A stretch of 64,000 bases of DNA from Chaetoderma sp. LZ-2023a (GCA_034401795.1 CM067359.1:141105278-141169277); one strand, 5' to 3'; positions 46,108 to 58,189 are shown, counted from the first letter of the stretch. A program made the numbers and translations. Notes: generated from the sequence alone by a model not told the origin.

Positions 46108-46950
46108 GAGTAAAAGGTAGGCTGATCTGTGGGATCGTTGGCAAGTAAAAGGTGCTTTTCATCTTGCCATGCTTCAATGTCTTCTCCTCGTTTATCAAGT
46201 GGTCTCTACCCCCAGCTCTGGGACTGGCTATTAAAGTCTCTGGCAATGAGGAAGTGGCAGTCCGGGACCTGGATTATGTCAAGTGAGAGATAATTGTCAT
46301 TAGGGCAGTAATAATTGACAATGTCAATCACAGAGCTGCTGGTTGTTACCTTGATCTTGATATATTCTGCCTCTTCCATAAAGGTTTTGATCTGGCTGGC
46401 GTTCACGCTGTTTCGGACCAAGGTGATCACCCCGCCTTTCTTTCTTCCTCTTCGATCACACCGGAAAATCTGGTAACCTCTGATCATAAATGGTTTTCCT
46501 TTTTGCAGGTGTGTCTCTTGGATGCAGCAGATATCAATGTTGTTTTCGTACAGGAACTGTTCGAGCTCTGATTTCTTGTTGGTAACCCCTTCTGCGTCCC
46601 AGTGCATGATGTTGATACTGGGGTTCTCTTTGGGTTTGGTCTTCTCTTTCGGTTGGCCAGTAGCTCTCCATCCTCGTCCCCTGGCTCCACAAGACGAGTT
46701 GATGGGGCCTCCAGTAGCTGAGGGTGGGCTCCTTCGAGGCGTGGAGCCCGGCGCTGCACCTGCCTGGCGGATCCTCACAGGGCGAGTACCATTTCGGTCG
46801 ATTCGATCTCCATGTGTCATTTCATTAGCGTTGTGCATAATGCTCTGGCTAGCCCCTCCAAATGTCTGGATTGACACCCAGTGGGTTACACCCCTGCGCC
46901 ACGTTGAGGCCGAGCATATAGTCTTAAACAGGGGTAAAATATTTGCAAAA
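46108..46950 (-). pseudogene. LINE-E, AP-type endonuclease
   Basis: Frame 46206-46877 (223 residues). After a low-complexity, basic, proline-rich N-terminus (about 1-88) comes INIMHWDAEGVTNKKSELEQ, then the metal-binding motif IQETHL (119-124), KKGGVITLVRNSV and the second catalytic block ARDFNSQSQSW, where the usual Gly of GDFN is Arg. An in-frame TAG near 46208 interrupts a region still readable as DKRGEDIEAWQD. The endonuclease would nick the target to prime reverse transcription. No ORF1-like gag is found upstream; similarity fades at about 46950, so the element is 5'-truncated or its ORF1 is lost. Confidence 0.85.
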
Positions 46951-47620
46951 TATTCTCGAGAAAATGCAAGTTCTACTATCTAATGTTTTGAAAACGATTT
47001 AATAGAAAATCGTTGCTGCAACAACTTCCAACCAGATTGCCTTCAAAATAAGCAGTAGGACTATCAATGTAATAACACATTGTGACGATATTTGGAGCAA
47101 TTCGATTAACAGTCATCGCTGACTAATTCAGCAACAGCATTATCAAATTATTCACATAAAAATCAGTGCCAGCTTTTCAATGTGGTGAGCAAACATACGT
47201 ACGTACAATTCGGTTGACCTGTGTCGTCGTATACGTTGTCACGATCAGGCATGAAATATGTTCAAAACTGTTCAGTCAGTAGGTAAGCATGGCACTGCAT
47301 GGCAGCTCGTACAGGTGCTTTGCTGACCTACTCATCTATGCAAACATATTTCACGGCGGATCTCTATTACGTGTATGACACAGGCCTAGCTAATTGTACA
47401 AACGTGTATTAGCTAACGATATTGGCAGCTCGACAGTAATTATTCTGAGACGAATTTCACAACCTTGTTGATGCAACGACTGTCATTCGAATTGGTAGAA
47501 ATATCTTCAGAATGTCTTACGACATTGAAAATCCTGCCAATTATTTTGATAACAATTTGGTTGAAAGTTGTAGCAGCAACGATTTTCAGTCAACTCGTTT
47601 TCAAAGCGTTAGCTAGCATT
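46951..47620. other. Diverged palindromic cores, otherwise unassigned
   Basis: GTTTTGAAAACGATTTAATA with AAATCGTTGCTGC and CAACAACTTCC (46983-47050), and ATTATTTTGATAACAATTTG with CAGCAACGATTTTCAGTCAA (47540-47610), are old core variants. No protein domain. Confidence 0.45.
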
Positions 47621-47624
47621 TTCT

Positions 47625-47985
47625 GCTGATTATTTCGCAACTAATTTGAAGGAAACTTGTTGCTGCTATCGCCAGAAACAATTATCAGTCAACTTGTTAT
47701 AAAAATATCTAGGCTAACACTTCTCACATCTATCATAGAAAATACACAATTATAATCGAACTACTATAGCCTACGCTTACTACACGCTAGCATTAGATTA
47801 GCGTTACGGGAATTGTTTTATCCCGAGCAGTGAGCATAATCGAGAACAATAGAATCCCAAATAATGGCGCCTGCAAATATCAAAGTAAAATGACGGCTCA
47901 GAAGAAAACGATCGTCGCTGATTTTTTCTAATTATTTTCTAATCTAAATGCTTCAGGATAGATTTAAGCAGCCCTTTTATCGACG
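47625..47985 (+). repeat. Arm repeat R2, forward copy right of LINE-E
   Basis: A diverged core (47630-47715) is followed by the R2 arm: ACACAATTATAATCGAACTA, ATAATGGCGCCTGCAAATAT and AAATGACGGCTC, ending near TTCAGGATAGATTTAAGCAG. It is inverted relative to 42625-42987, with the cores facing inward. Confidence 0.7.
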
Positions 47986-48169
47986 ACGTTTAGTGCACAG
48001 AGACCGTCATCTGACAGCAAACGTTTGAGATAATTTAAATAGAACATTAGCATACTTATCTCTATTATATCATCGTTAATTTCATCGTCATCATTTACTC
48101 AGCGTAAATATAAACATTAACCCATTGCCAGTAGAAGTTGAGACGTTTATCCTGTTAATGACAAAGTTG

Positions 48170-49517
48170 TGTAAAGAAAATCAAAGTAATTCCTTTTTAT
48201 CTCGACTTTTCACGAAGTTGTGTTCTATACCATGCTTAGGACCAGCGTGATCAAAATTACATTGATTTTTCACATTTTTCCATATTTTTTTCATGTTTGA
48301 ACTTAAAATAATTTTTGTTTCCAGGTTAAGGTTTTTGCTTTGGCTAAGCTTTTTTAAAGTGGCATTAAGTGCTACGAAGCTATGCTTGCCTAATAAGGGT
48401 TGTTCCAATTAAAGAAACCTGTACATCTGTGTTCTATACAATGCTTAGGGCCAGTCCATGTGAAAAAGAATCGACATTTTTTCCATATTTTTTGGTCTTT
48501 GAACTTTGGTTATTTTAGGCCAGATTTGTGCCCAGGTTATACTCATTATTTTTTGGCTAAGCTTTTTTAAATGACGTTTGCACCCACAAGGGGTTGGACG
48601 ATTTCAATAAAACTTCGCAGAGTTGTTCTATACGGTGCTTAGGACCTGTCCACATCAAAATGAAATTGATTTTCAAATTTTTCTATACTTTTACAGCGGT
48701 TGGACTTAGATTATTTTATCGCTGAGCTATGCTTGCCCGATGGGTAGTTCCATGGGTAGTTTGAATCTACAAGTTGATTGTCAAATTTCAAAATGAGACT
48801 GTATCCGGTGGTCCATCATATCCTGTGATGTGCAATTAACATACAGGTAAGCTATTTGATGTCTTCTGATAGCTCTTGATTTATATATGTACATGGCTTG
48901 GACATTATTTTTTCGCAGAATATTTAGTCCTGGGCAGACCGGTTCCTGCGACAGCCTGGTCCCGCGGTAACTTAAAATGCGAGATGTTTGGTATCTTCTG
49001 ATATCTCTTGTTAAAATGACAGTTTGCACCCCATAAGGGTTCATCCAATTAAAAGACCCTTTACAGATGTGTTTTATACAGTGCTTAGGACTAGTTCCTA
49101 TGAAAAAGATATGGATTTTCACATTTTTTCCATATTTCTTTTGGTGTTTGGACTCTGATAATTTTCGGTTCGATTTGTATCCAGTTTATACTCATTATTT
49201 TTCGGTCAAGCTTCTTTAAAATTACATTTGCACCCACAATGGGTCATCTGATTTCAATAAAACTTCACAAATTTGTTCTATACGATGCTTAGGACTTGCC
49301 CACATAAACAGGAAATTGATTTTCAACATTTTTCCATATCTTTTCCGCTTTTGAACTTATTTTATGGCTGATTTTGCATCCAAGTTTTATGCATTATGCT
49401 GATTGGGTATATGTAATATGCCTTGGTTACGCTTTTATTAAAATGGCATTTGCATCCACAAGGGTTTAGCCGACTTGAATAAAACTTCACAGATTGGTTC
49501 TATGCCATGCTTATGAC
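48170..49517 (+). repeat. ~205-bp tandem array, left part
   Basis: Units open with GTTCTATACNATGCTTAGGA near 48220, 48425, 48630, 49070, 49275 and 49498. Each is followed by a CACATTTTTCCATATTTTTT-like block, a GACTTTGAT-like block and a GGCTAAGCTTTTTTAAA block. Divergence between units is considerable. The array is cut at 49517 and resumes at 51989. Confidence 0.75.
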
Positions 49518-49732
49518 GGTGTATTCCACCTTCGCCTACGTTCCACTTTTGCCTACGGTAAATTTTGGGAAACTAGCGTAGGCGAAAGTGGAATAGTGTG
49601 CAGTAGGATTAAGAGATTATAGGTGTGAAAAAATTATTAATTATTTATGGTTTGAACTCAGTTGATAAAACTTGTCATAGAGCACTCTGAACCCACCCCC
49701 ATTGAAGTTCCCGCCGCCGATCTCACTAATCC

Positions 49733-49875
49733 CACACACACACACACGCACACACGCACACACGCACTCACGCACTCACGCACTCACTCACTCACTCACT
49801 CACTCACTCACTCACTCACTCACTCACTCACTCACTCACTCACTCACTCACTCACTCACTCACTCACTCACTCAC

Positions 49876-49907
<32 letters not shown>

Positions 49908-50180
49908 TCACTCACTCACGCACTCACGCACTCACGCACTCACGCACTCACGCACTCACGCACTCAGGCACTCAGGCACTCAGGCACTCAGGCACTCACG
50001 CACTCACGCACTCACGCACTCACGCACTCACGCACTCACGCACTCACGCACTCACGCACTCACGCACTCCCGCACTCACGCACTCACTCACTCACTCACT
50101 CACGCACGCACGCACGCACTCACTCACTCACTCACTCACTCACTCACTCACTCGCTCGCTCGCTCGCTCGCTCGCTCGCT

Positions 50181-50223
<43 letters not shown>

Positions 50224-50240
50224 GCACGCACGCACACGCA
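49733..50240 (+). repeat. (CACT)/(CACG)/(CA) microsatellite inside E3
   Basis: (CA)n, then more than 25 (CACT) units, (CA)n, then CACGCACT and CAGGCACT 8-mers, (CACT)n, (CGCT)n and (CACG)n. It begins right after GATCTCACTAATCCC of E3. The 184- and 225-codon frames are repeat artefacts. Confidence 0.95.
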
Positions 50241-50343
50241 CACATTCCCCTCGTAGGCAGAAGTACACGTAGGCAAACGTGGAACGTAGGCGAAAGCGGA
50301 ATAAACGTAATATACGTTCGTAATAAACGAATAAAGTAGAATG

Positions 50344-51132
50344 GGTGTATTCCACTTTCGCCTACGTTCCACTTTCGGCTACGGTAAATTTTGGGAAACT
50401 AGCGTAGGCGAAAGTGAAATAGTGCGCAGTAAGATTAAGGGGTTATAGGAGGTGTGAAATTAGTCGCTCATTGTGTTGGGAAAAAAGCAAAATAACATCC
50501 ATCGATATCACATTTCCACCAGGTCTTCAATTCACGCTTGTGGTTAATTCGATAACTATAGCCGTTTAATAGCAGCTTACACCCACCTCTTGAAGTTTCA
50601 ATAAATTTCACATTTGTCAGCACAAAAGCCATGGTTGCAATTTGCTAAGACAATTTCGGAATTAATAGCCATTACATGTATGCTCTCGGTTTATATAAGC
50701 AAGTGAGCAAGTGATCATTTGACGTAATCAAACTAATCTGGCGTATAAGGTTTCAAACCTCATCACTGATCAGTATTAAACAGAGATGCATCAAACGTTC
50801 GATTTTGATAAAAGGATGCACATTTATCAGCTGTGAAAAAATTAATAATTATTTATGGTTTGAACTCAGTTGATAAAACTTGTCATAGAGCACTCTTAAC
50901 CCACACCCATTGAAGTTCCCGCCGCCGGGACAATAGCCGCTGCACACAATGGCCGGATTAACTCCGATTCACATTCAGATTATTTTATTTACACCCCCAG
51001 GCCACATAATGGCATATGGGGAATATGAATTTACAGAAATTATAAATGTTATGGCGATCAGCCATTATATATCAATTCATAATTACATATTTTGGTATTT
51101 ATCTAGTTATATAACCACTGTTTGTGCTTTCG
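50344..51132. mobile_element. E3 internal unit 2, left portion
   Basis: Repeats the E3 left end (GGTGTATTCCACTTTCGCCT) and the GCGTAGGCGAAAGTGAAATA hairpin partner. It then has about 360 bp (50458-50822) missing from unit 1, where TGTGAAA occurs at both edges. AATTATTTATGGTTTGAACT and AAGTTCCCGCCGCC match unit 1, after which about 970 bp of extra sequence begins at 50932. Confidence 0.75.
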
Positions 51133-51456
<324 letters not shown>

Positions 51457-51988
51457 GTAACTTAGAATTATTATGAAAGTTACAGTTATTATTTACACGT
51501 ACTTCATAATTAGTAATGACAAAATTATTACTGTTATTGTACCGCCATCTCAATAACAAAGTACTAAAATTATAGTAGTCATATTGTGGGGGTCATCAGG
51601 ATTTAGATTATAATAAATATATAATAACTGATTATAAAAAATGTCAGATTGGTATTCTTAGAAATGGGTTATTGCTGTACATAAGGTAGTCATTTTTTAA
51701 ACTAAAATACAGAACAACCTTATTTTCAACAGTAGACAGTTATATTCATTCATATCGCGACAGAGACTATTTTGGGTATTCACCACCGGAGTGACTTGCT
51801 CGATAACCGAACCAGTCATTGCTGTGTTAAATCTACAAAACAGCCTCTCATCGTGTTACTCTATAGTTTTTCTACAATTAGGTTTCTTCACACAATAGAT
51901 CTCACTAATCCCCCCCCAACCCCACCCCCTTGTAGGCGCGAAAGTACACGTAGGCATAAGTGGAACGTAGGCGAAAGTGGAATAAACC

Positions 51989-52380
51989 CTTATGACTAGC
52001 CAACATCAAAAGGAAACTTATTTTCAAAATATTCCCATGCTTTTACAAGAAGTGGACTTTCATTATTTTAAGACGGATTTGTATCCCGGTTATAGGCATT
52101 GTGTTTTGGTTAAGCCTTTTTAAAATGGCATTTGCACCCACAAGTGGTTATCGGATTTCAGTGAAATTTCACAGATTTCTTATATCCGATGCTTAGGACT
52201 AGCCCACATCAAAAGGACATTGATTTACAAAGTTTTTTCATATTTTTTATGACTTCGAACTTTGATGATTTTACGGCCGATCTGCATCCAGGTTATATGT
52301 ATTAAGCTGATTGGATATACATGTATTATGCTGTGGTTAAGCGTTTTTCAAATGACAATTTAGACAACAAGGGATTAGCC
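51989..52380 (+). repeat. ~205-bp tandem array, right part
   Basis: Continues the array after E3: CTTATGACTAGCCAACATCA matches the unit phase broken at 49517. A further unit opens at about 52185 with TATCCGATGCTTAGGACTAG. Confidence 0.75.
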
Positions 52381-52606
52381 TTCTTTTTAGTTACCCAAAC
52401 GTAACATAGGTGGTATATATCTAACACACTCTCTTGTTGCTATTTTGTAAATTACAATAATAAAGCAATATTAATTTCAGCGATACGTTAATAATCATAA
52501 TATCAAATGTTCACAACACAATGTAACATATCACTCAAATATTGTGGTTGCTCGCGGGTTCGCTGGCGTCGCTCTGATATAGCAGTACAAGCAGGCACTA
52601 TATTAA

Positions 52607-52838
52607 CAATGGTCATTTCCATTTTTAGCTATGCCTCGCCTATCTCTAGCTAGGTTTCACCCACACCTTGCTCGTGTTGGGATCGATCGATCGCTGAGCT
52701 CCCTGACTATCAATTTCCCAAAAAACTATACAGGTAAGCTGTTGAATATTTTCAAACTAATTTAACCGAGTGATGTTGGTGCTTATGGCAGTAACAGCGC
52801 CAGTTTAATTAGTTTCAAAATATTGAACAGCATATTTC
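52607..52838 (+). mobile_element. MITE-1 partial copy: left arm and core
   Basis: Left end AACAATGGTCATTTCCATTT, left arm, GATCGATCGATCG and the core (52739-52832). The right arm is missing beyond CATATTTCTTAG, where LINE-A copy 2 begins. Confidence 0.8.
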
Positions 52839-54890
52839 TTAGTAGTATTGACACCACTTGTGTACAAACTATCCTCCGGTATCTAGACATGTTGGCTGCT
52901 GCCCCAGTAATTGATGCTGAAAGCGTCAATAATATTGTAGCTCAATTTACATCCATACTGACTACGGCAGGCAAAATGTCTAGGTGCATGAGGAGCGGAG
53001 CTAGAAAGAAAACCGCCCCTAGAATGAATGACAAACCGTGGTACAATCAAGCCAGCAAAAATAAACGAAAAGAATTCCATCAAGCAAAACGAGAATATCT
53101 AACAAAATTTAAATGAAGCCAACAAAGAAATAAAGCAACGTATGAGTAAAAACTACAAAAGAGAGTTGAAGAAATAGTATAAAATATATTTCAATTCATT
53201 TACGAAAAAATTGCGCGACGTAAAGAATCGCGACCCAAAAGCGTTCTGGAATATCATCAATGCACCGGCGTCACAGAAACAACCAAAAGTACCCAAGGTA
53301 GAAAGCTTAATAGATCATTTCAAAAAGCTGAACGAGGCCTCGGAAGCCACTGTAGAGTCAGATTTTCAAACGTTAGCTTCAGTAAATAACAACGTTGCTT
53401 TAAATTACCCTTTCACGGAGGAAGAAATAACAACGGCTATTACCCAGCTTAAAAACCATAAAGCCTACGGTATAGACCAGATGTTGAACGAATTTCTAAA
53501 ATTCTCAACGGCGTGTATGTTGGGTGTCTGTACCAAACTGTTAAATATTATTTTGGCATCAGGGCATATAGCGGAAAATTTGACCAAAGGCATAATTTTA
53601 TCATTATCTAAAAAGAAAGGCTCTATATTGGATCCTGAAAATTATAGGGGTATCACCCTACTAAGCTGTTTTTGCAAGCTTTTTACCACTGTCATTAACA
53701 ACAGACTGGCGAAGTATGCGGACGGTATTGATCTAACTGGGTAAGAGCAGGCTGGATTTAGGGCGGGGTACTCTACCACATATCATATTTTTTGCATTAA
53801 AAGTATTAATAGATATATATCTAGCAAAGCGCAAGCGTCTTTACTGCACGTTTGTAGATTATAAAAAGGCATTCGACTCTGTACATAGAATACATTTATA
53901 GATGAAACTGTTGCCAAGCAATATTAATGGTAAAATATTTTTTATTAATTTGTAATTTATATAAAGGATTCCGTAAATAGCAATATGTCTGATCTTTTTC
54001 CCATGTGATATCGGGGCACGGCAAGGGGAAAATTTATCTCCGTTATTATTTGCCTTGTTCTTAAATGACGTAGAAAGCAACATTTCTGCATCTTACAATG
54101 GCCTCGCTAACATTTCTCAATTATATGAATCAAAATTCACGATTGAATCTCACCTATACCTAAAACTATTTATATTATTATATGCGGATGATACAATAAT
54201 AATGGCAGAATCGCCGCCAGAACTACAAAAAGCTGTAAACGCACCGCACGACTACTGCAACACATGGAAATTAGCTATTAACGTCTCCAAGACTAAATGT
54301 ATGATATTCGCTAGAGGCAAGCTCAGAAACCTACCAAAATTTACGCTCGGCAATGAAGATATGGAAATCGTGCAAGAGTACCCATATTTAGGTTTACTAT
54401 TTGCATACAACGGCACGTTTGTTAGGGCTATAAAGCACATACATGAAAAAACAGTAGAGCTATGCTCGCCTTAATTTCAAAAGCAACCTCTCCATTTACT
54501 GATAGCTATACTGCTAGAACTTTTCGATTCTATGGTATGCCCAATCATGCTCTACGGATGCGAAATCTGGGGCTTTGAGAATGTCACGCTGGCTGAAAAA
54601 TTACAGAAACGGTTCTATAAAATGATTTTAGGAGTTAAAAATTCAACACACTCTTCAATGGTTTATGGCGAACTTGGCCAATTCCCGTTGAGTATAAAAG
54701 TTAATAATAGGATAACCACATACTGGGGAAAAAATTAGTATGTGGGAAAATGGCGAAAATCTCATATAAACTATACCGATGTTACTACGCATGCACAAAA
54801 ATAACGAATTCCAATGGCCATGGATATCACATGTGAAAGCACTCCTTGATAATACTGGGTTATCAGATGTATGGCACAGCCACAATCCAT
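52839..54890 (+). pseudogene. LINE-A copy 2: linker and reverse transcriptase (broken)
   Basis: Frames in order: 52823-53116 with NDKPWYNQASKNKRKEFHQA; 53211-53744 with RDPKAFWNIINAPA, EEEITTAITQLKNHKAYGID and DPENYRGITLLSCFCKLFTT; motif A YCTFVDYKKAFDSVHR at about 53835-53885 in another frame; motif B ARQGENLSPLLFALFLNDVE at about 54016-54075; motif C LLYADDTIIMAES (from 54177); KTKCMIFARGKL; then ILYGCEIWGFENVTLAEKL and GELGQFPLSIKVNNRI. Catalytic residues are better kept than in copy 1, but at least four frame breaks are present. No endonuclease is present, and the C-terminus is cut near 54890 by a MITE-1 arm. Confidence 0.88.
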
Positions 54891-54899
54891 AATCATCTC

Positions 54900-55208
54900 A
54901 GCAGGTGTATGATGACGTCAAAATCATTACGTCACAAAGGGTTCCATATAGACAGTCATCAAATCCCAAACAGTCCAACATGTTGAATGAATTGCATGTC
55001 TTTGTAATTCTTTGCCATTTAATAAACATGCGTAGGCAGCAACAGCACCCAGTCAAATTAGTTTCAAAATATTCAACAGCTTACCTGTGTAGTTTTTTTG
55101 GAAATTGATAGTCAGGGTGTTCAAAGAGCGATCGGTCCTAGCACTAGCGAGGTGTGAGTGGAGCTTAGCTAGAGATGGACGGGGCATAGCTAAAACCGGA
55201 AAGGTCAA
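54900..55208 (-). mobile_element. MITE-1 partial copy with half core
   Basis: Right-arm trace ATGATGACGTCAAAATCATT, then CATTTAATAAACATGCG joined directly to GGCAGCAACAGCACCCAG, so half the core is lost. The left arm is complete and ends AAAACCGGAAAGGTCAATT. Confidence 0.8.
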
Positions 55209-55515
55209 TTTCTAAACTCTGCTACGAACTGATTGATAATTTCAGCGCTGATTAAAGGCTCAGGCTTCACGTGACTACGAACAATATCTACAATCTCTTC
55301 AAATGTATATTATGTTAGTTTACTTGGGGGTGTTCTTTACTAATTATGCATACATCTTGCCACCACACAAAATCAACAGCGTTGCGCGGCATTTGTCTGG
55401 CTCAGTAATATCATTTGCAACGAAATATTGTTATAATCTTTCAATGTATTCGTCGCAGTCTTCACCATGTGTAAAATGCTCTACATGCCCGAGGTTTGAG
55501 CCATTCTGCACTAAT
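55209..55515 (-). pseudogene. Ty3/gypsy-type gag remnant
   Basis: One minus-strand frame reads NLGHVEHFTHGEDCDEYIER, a stop, QYFVANDITEPDKCRATLLI, GGKMYA, two more stops, then TFEEIVDIVRSHVKPEP and ISAEIINQFVAEF. The order (xWxxYIERLxQYF, KxxAxLL, Gxx-Y, TFEEI, HxxPxP, ERxxF-like end) is that of retrotransposon capsid proteins. Three stops make it non-functional. It is cut at 55208 by a MITE-1 terminus. No protease, RT or LTR is found nearby, so this is an isolated fragment, or part of a domesticated or decayed gag. The overlapping 119-codon plus-strand frame is a shadow. Confidence 0.65.
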
Positions 55516-55796
55516 TTACGGTTTAGCTCACATTTCAAATTTACGAAATTGGTACTTTTGTGTATTCAGACGTTTTCCCCCAATTTAATTAAAGTCTTGT
55601 CATATTTACAGCCTTTATTATCGTTTTCCACATCCGCGTCGCCAATTCTGTTGTGTCTGTAAGGGTTCTTAATTGGTTTACATCAATAAAAGTACGACAT
55701 GTGATTTAACGTTATAATTTATTTCCGTAATCTGGCAGCTGTCAGTGAGGATGTTCTTTTTAGTTACATGGGTTACTTTAGGCTACATCTATGCAA

Positions 55797-56161
55797 TGGA
55801 AGAATCCAGTTTTAGCTTTTCCTAGCCCATCACAAGCTAACTTCCACCCACGCGCGGCCGGTGTTGGGATCAATCGATCGCTGAGTGCTATACTGGTAAG
55901 CTGCTGAATATTTTGAAACTAATTTGACTGCTTGATGTTGCTGCCTATGAGCGGCCAGTCAAGTTAGTTTCAAAATATTCAGCAGCATGTTTATTAAATT
56001 GCAAAGACACACAATTCTTACAACAACGCTTAGTCCGTCATCAATTAAGCGTTCGTGACGAATTTAGCTACGTCGTTCATTACGTAATTGACCATGACGT
56101 CAGTCTACACGTGTTACGTCACGTAGTTGATCATGAGATCATATGATTGATTGATAAAATA
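55797..56161 (+). mobile_element. MITE-1 copy, right part duplicated downstream
   Basis: Left arm with GTTTTAGCTTTTCCTAGCCC, core 55902-55985 with a short centre, right arm with TTTATTAAATTGCAAAGACA, CATGACGTCAGTC and GTTACGTCACGTAG. From 55951 onward its sequence is repeated 309 bp later. Confidence 0.8.
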
Positions 56162-56568
56162 AAATCATCGATTTGAATAGGGTCGATTGCACTATATAAA
56201 CGATAAAATCATCGATTCTGAGAGTGACCAGATTAATACGAAAAGTGTGGATTATATGAGCGGCCAGTCAAGTTAGTTTCAAAATATTCAGCAGCATGTT
56301 TATTAAATTGCAAAGACACACAATTCTTACAACAACGCTTAGTCCGTCATCAATTAAGCGTTCGTGACGAATTTAGCTACGTCGTTCATTACGTAATTGA
56401 CCATGACGTCAGTCTACACGTGTTACGTCACGTAGTTGATCATGAGATCATATGATTGATTGATAAAATAAAATCATCGATTTGAATAGGGTCGATTGCA
56501 CTATATAAACGATAAAATCATCGATTCTGAGAGTGACCAGATTAATACGAAAAGTGTGGATTATATAT
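55951..56568 (+). repeat. 309-bp direct tandem duplication
   Basis: Bases 55951-56259 and 56260-56568 are identical as far as I can read, starting GCGGCCAGTCAAGTTAG and ending in GTGTGGATTATAT. The unit includes the second half of the MITE core, the right arm and about 100 bp of flanking DNA. Confidence 0.93.
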
Positions 56569-56662
56569 ATATATATAATCCACACTTTTCGTATTAATCT
56601 GGTCACTCTCAGAATCGATGATTTTATCGTTTATATAGTGCAATCGACCCTATTCAAATCGA
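56477..56662. repeat. Perfect 186-bp palindrome, no spacer
   Basis: Each 93-bp arm is exactly complementary, centred between 56569 and 56570 in an alternating TA run. It reads from TCGATTTGAATAGGGTCG on the left to CGACCCTATTCAAATCGA on the right. The left arm lies in the second copy of the 309-bp duplication. Confidence 0.95.
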
Positions 56663-56764
56663 CTCATATTTTCTTTATAGTAGCCATATGATTTAGCTAT
56701 TCAATATTCTGATGGATTCTGATGATAACAAACATATTTAGTGTTTATAAATAGATCAGTTGAA

Positions 56765-57150
56765 TGGACCTTTCCAAGTTCATCCATCTATCATATGACG
56801 TCATAGTCAACTACGTGATGTGTATGATGACGCCATAATCATGACGTCATGAATGATTCGAAATAGTCCGTCTATAGCGCTTAATAGTCCGAGACATTTT
56901 ACGAATTGTATGTATTTGCTATTTAATAAACATTCTGTTGAATGTTTTGAAGATAATTTGACTGGATGCTGTTGCTGCAGCAACAGCGCCCAGTCAAATT
57001 AGTTTCAAAATATTTAACCGCCTACCTGTATAGTTTTCCGGAAATTGATAGTCGTGGAGTTCAGGGACCGGGAGGTCCCAACACGAGCGAGGTGTGGGTG
57101 GAGCTTAGCAAGTGATGGGCGGGGCATAGCTAAAACTGGAAAGGTCAATT
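56765..57150 (-). mobile_element. MITE-1 complete copy (56.8 kb)
   Basis: Ends GAATGGACCTTTCCA and TGGAAAGGTCAATTC. The right arm has ATATGACGTCATAGTC and CATGACGTCATGAATG. The core is 56936-57020 with a shortened centre (GTTGCTGCAGCAACAGC). Left arm intact. Confidence 0.88.
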
Positions 57151-57832
57151 CTATTTATGCCTTTGTAATTTGTAATAGACAAGTTATAGTTTAAATTGAT
57201 GATTTGTATGCATTTCTGCATGTTCATATATGCAAACACTGAAAGAGACAAATCGCGTACTCGCACTCTATTATATCCGAAAAGGGAAAACCCCGCGCTC
57301 TCGCGCTTGTCCAAACTTATTTTCCGGATAAAAATCATGACACGCTGGTCGCCCTGGTGTCTTAAGAGAATAAATTACACATTATCTCGAAGTTTTCACG
57401 CACAGAATATAGTGAATTTATTTTGTTGGTCCCAAGTGGAAATAATTCTATCCACGCAACTTTTTTATACAAACATTGATTAATAACAAAGTCTCGTGAA
57501 TGCATACACTAATCTACGCCCTCGACGAATGAAAGTATGCCTTCTCAGTAGCCACTAGTTAGCTTAGCATTTTCAACCACACACGCGCGTGCATGTATCA
57601 CGTCGCCATCTTAGTGGAGGAAACAGCTCAGACATAGGCTATAGATATGCATATTTACATTATTCATATTGTAGCGGAAAAGAGGGTTAATATGTCCGTG
57701 TTATAGTCCTATGGTTGATGTCTCGGATATGACGATTTAACCGGCATTTTGAGCCATGAGTCGTCATTCCGTTTGGACCGATGTTTTAGAGTTTATAAGT
57801 TATCTGTTACTAATACTTTGAACCCTGATTTC
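57151..57832. other. Unassigned stretch
   Basis: A 95-codon frame at 57196-57483 and the overlapping minus frame show no recognisable domain. No repeat of the families described here is seen. Confidence 0.35.
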
Positions 57833-57836
57833 TTAA

Positions 57837-58153
57837 AGGTGCATATTCACACCAGAATTGCTGAAAATAAAATTGTTCAAATTGTATACTTTTAGAGGCT
57901 TAAACTGTGGGGATATATGGTGACTTCAATTCATATAAATTAACATAATTTTTTAAGTTGTGAAATTGAAATAGAGGCACGAGTCCCTAATTCAAAACTC
58001 ATAATTTAAAAAATTAGATTAATTTAACGGAAGGAAATCATCATATGCTAAGATTTATTTCGTTTCATTACATCTAGGCCCACAGTTTATACCTCTAAAA
58101 GTACACAATTTAAACAATTTTATTGTCAGTCATTTCGCTGTGAATATGCACCT
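57837..58153. mobile_element. TTAA-flanked MITE with AGGTGCATATTCACA ends, copy 2
   Basis: TTAA at 57833-57836 and 58154-58157. AGGTGCATATTCACA occurs at the left, its exact complement at the right. ACTTTTAGAGGCTTAAAC and GTTTATACCTCTAAAAGT form an inner inverted pair. 317 bp, matching the 313-bp copy at 18255. Confidence 0.88.
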
Positions 58154-58189
58154 TTAAGAAACTCAACTTCAAGTTAACTATGTGGGTAA

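Noticed and set aside
55303-55662. 119-codon plus-strand frame
   Set aside because: It lies opposite the gag remnant, whose minus-strand frame shows family motifs; the plus frame shows none.
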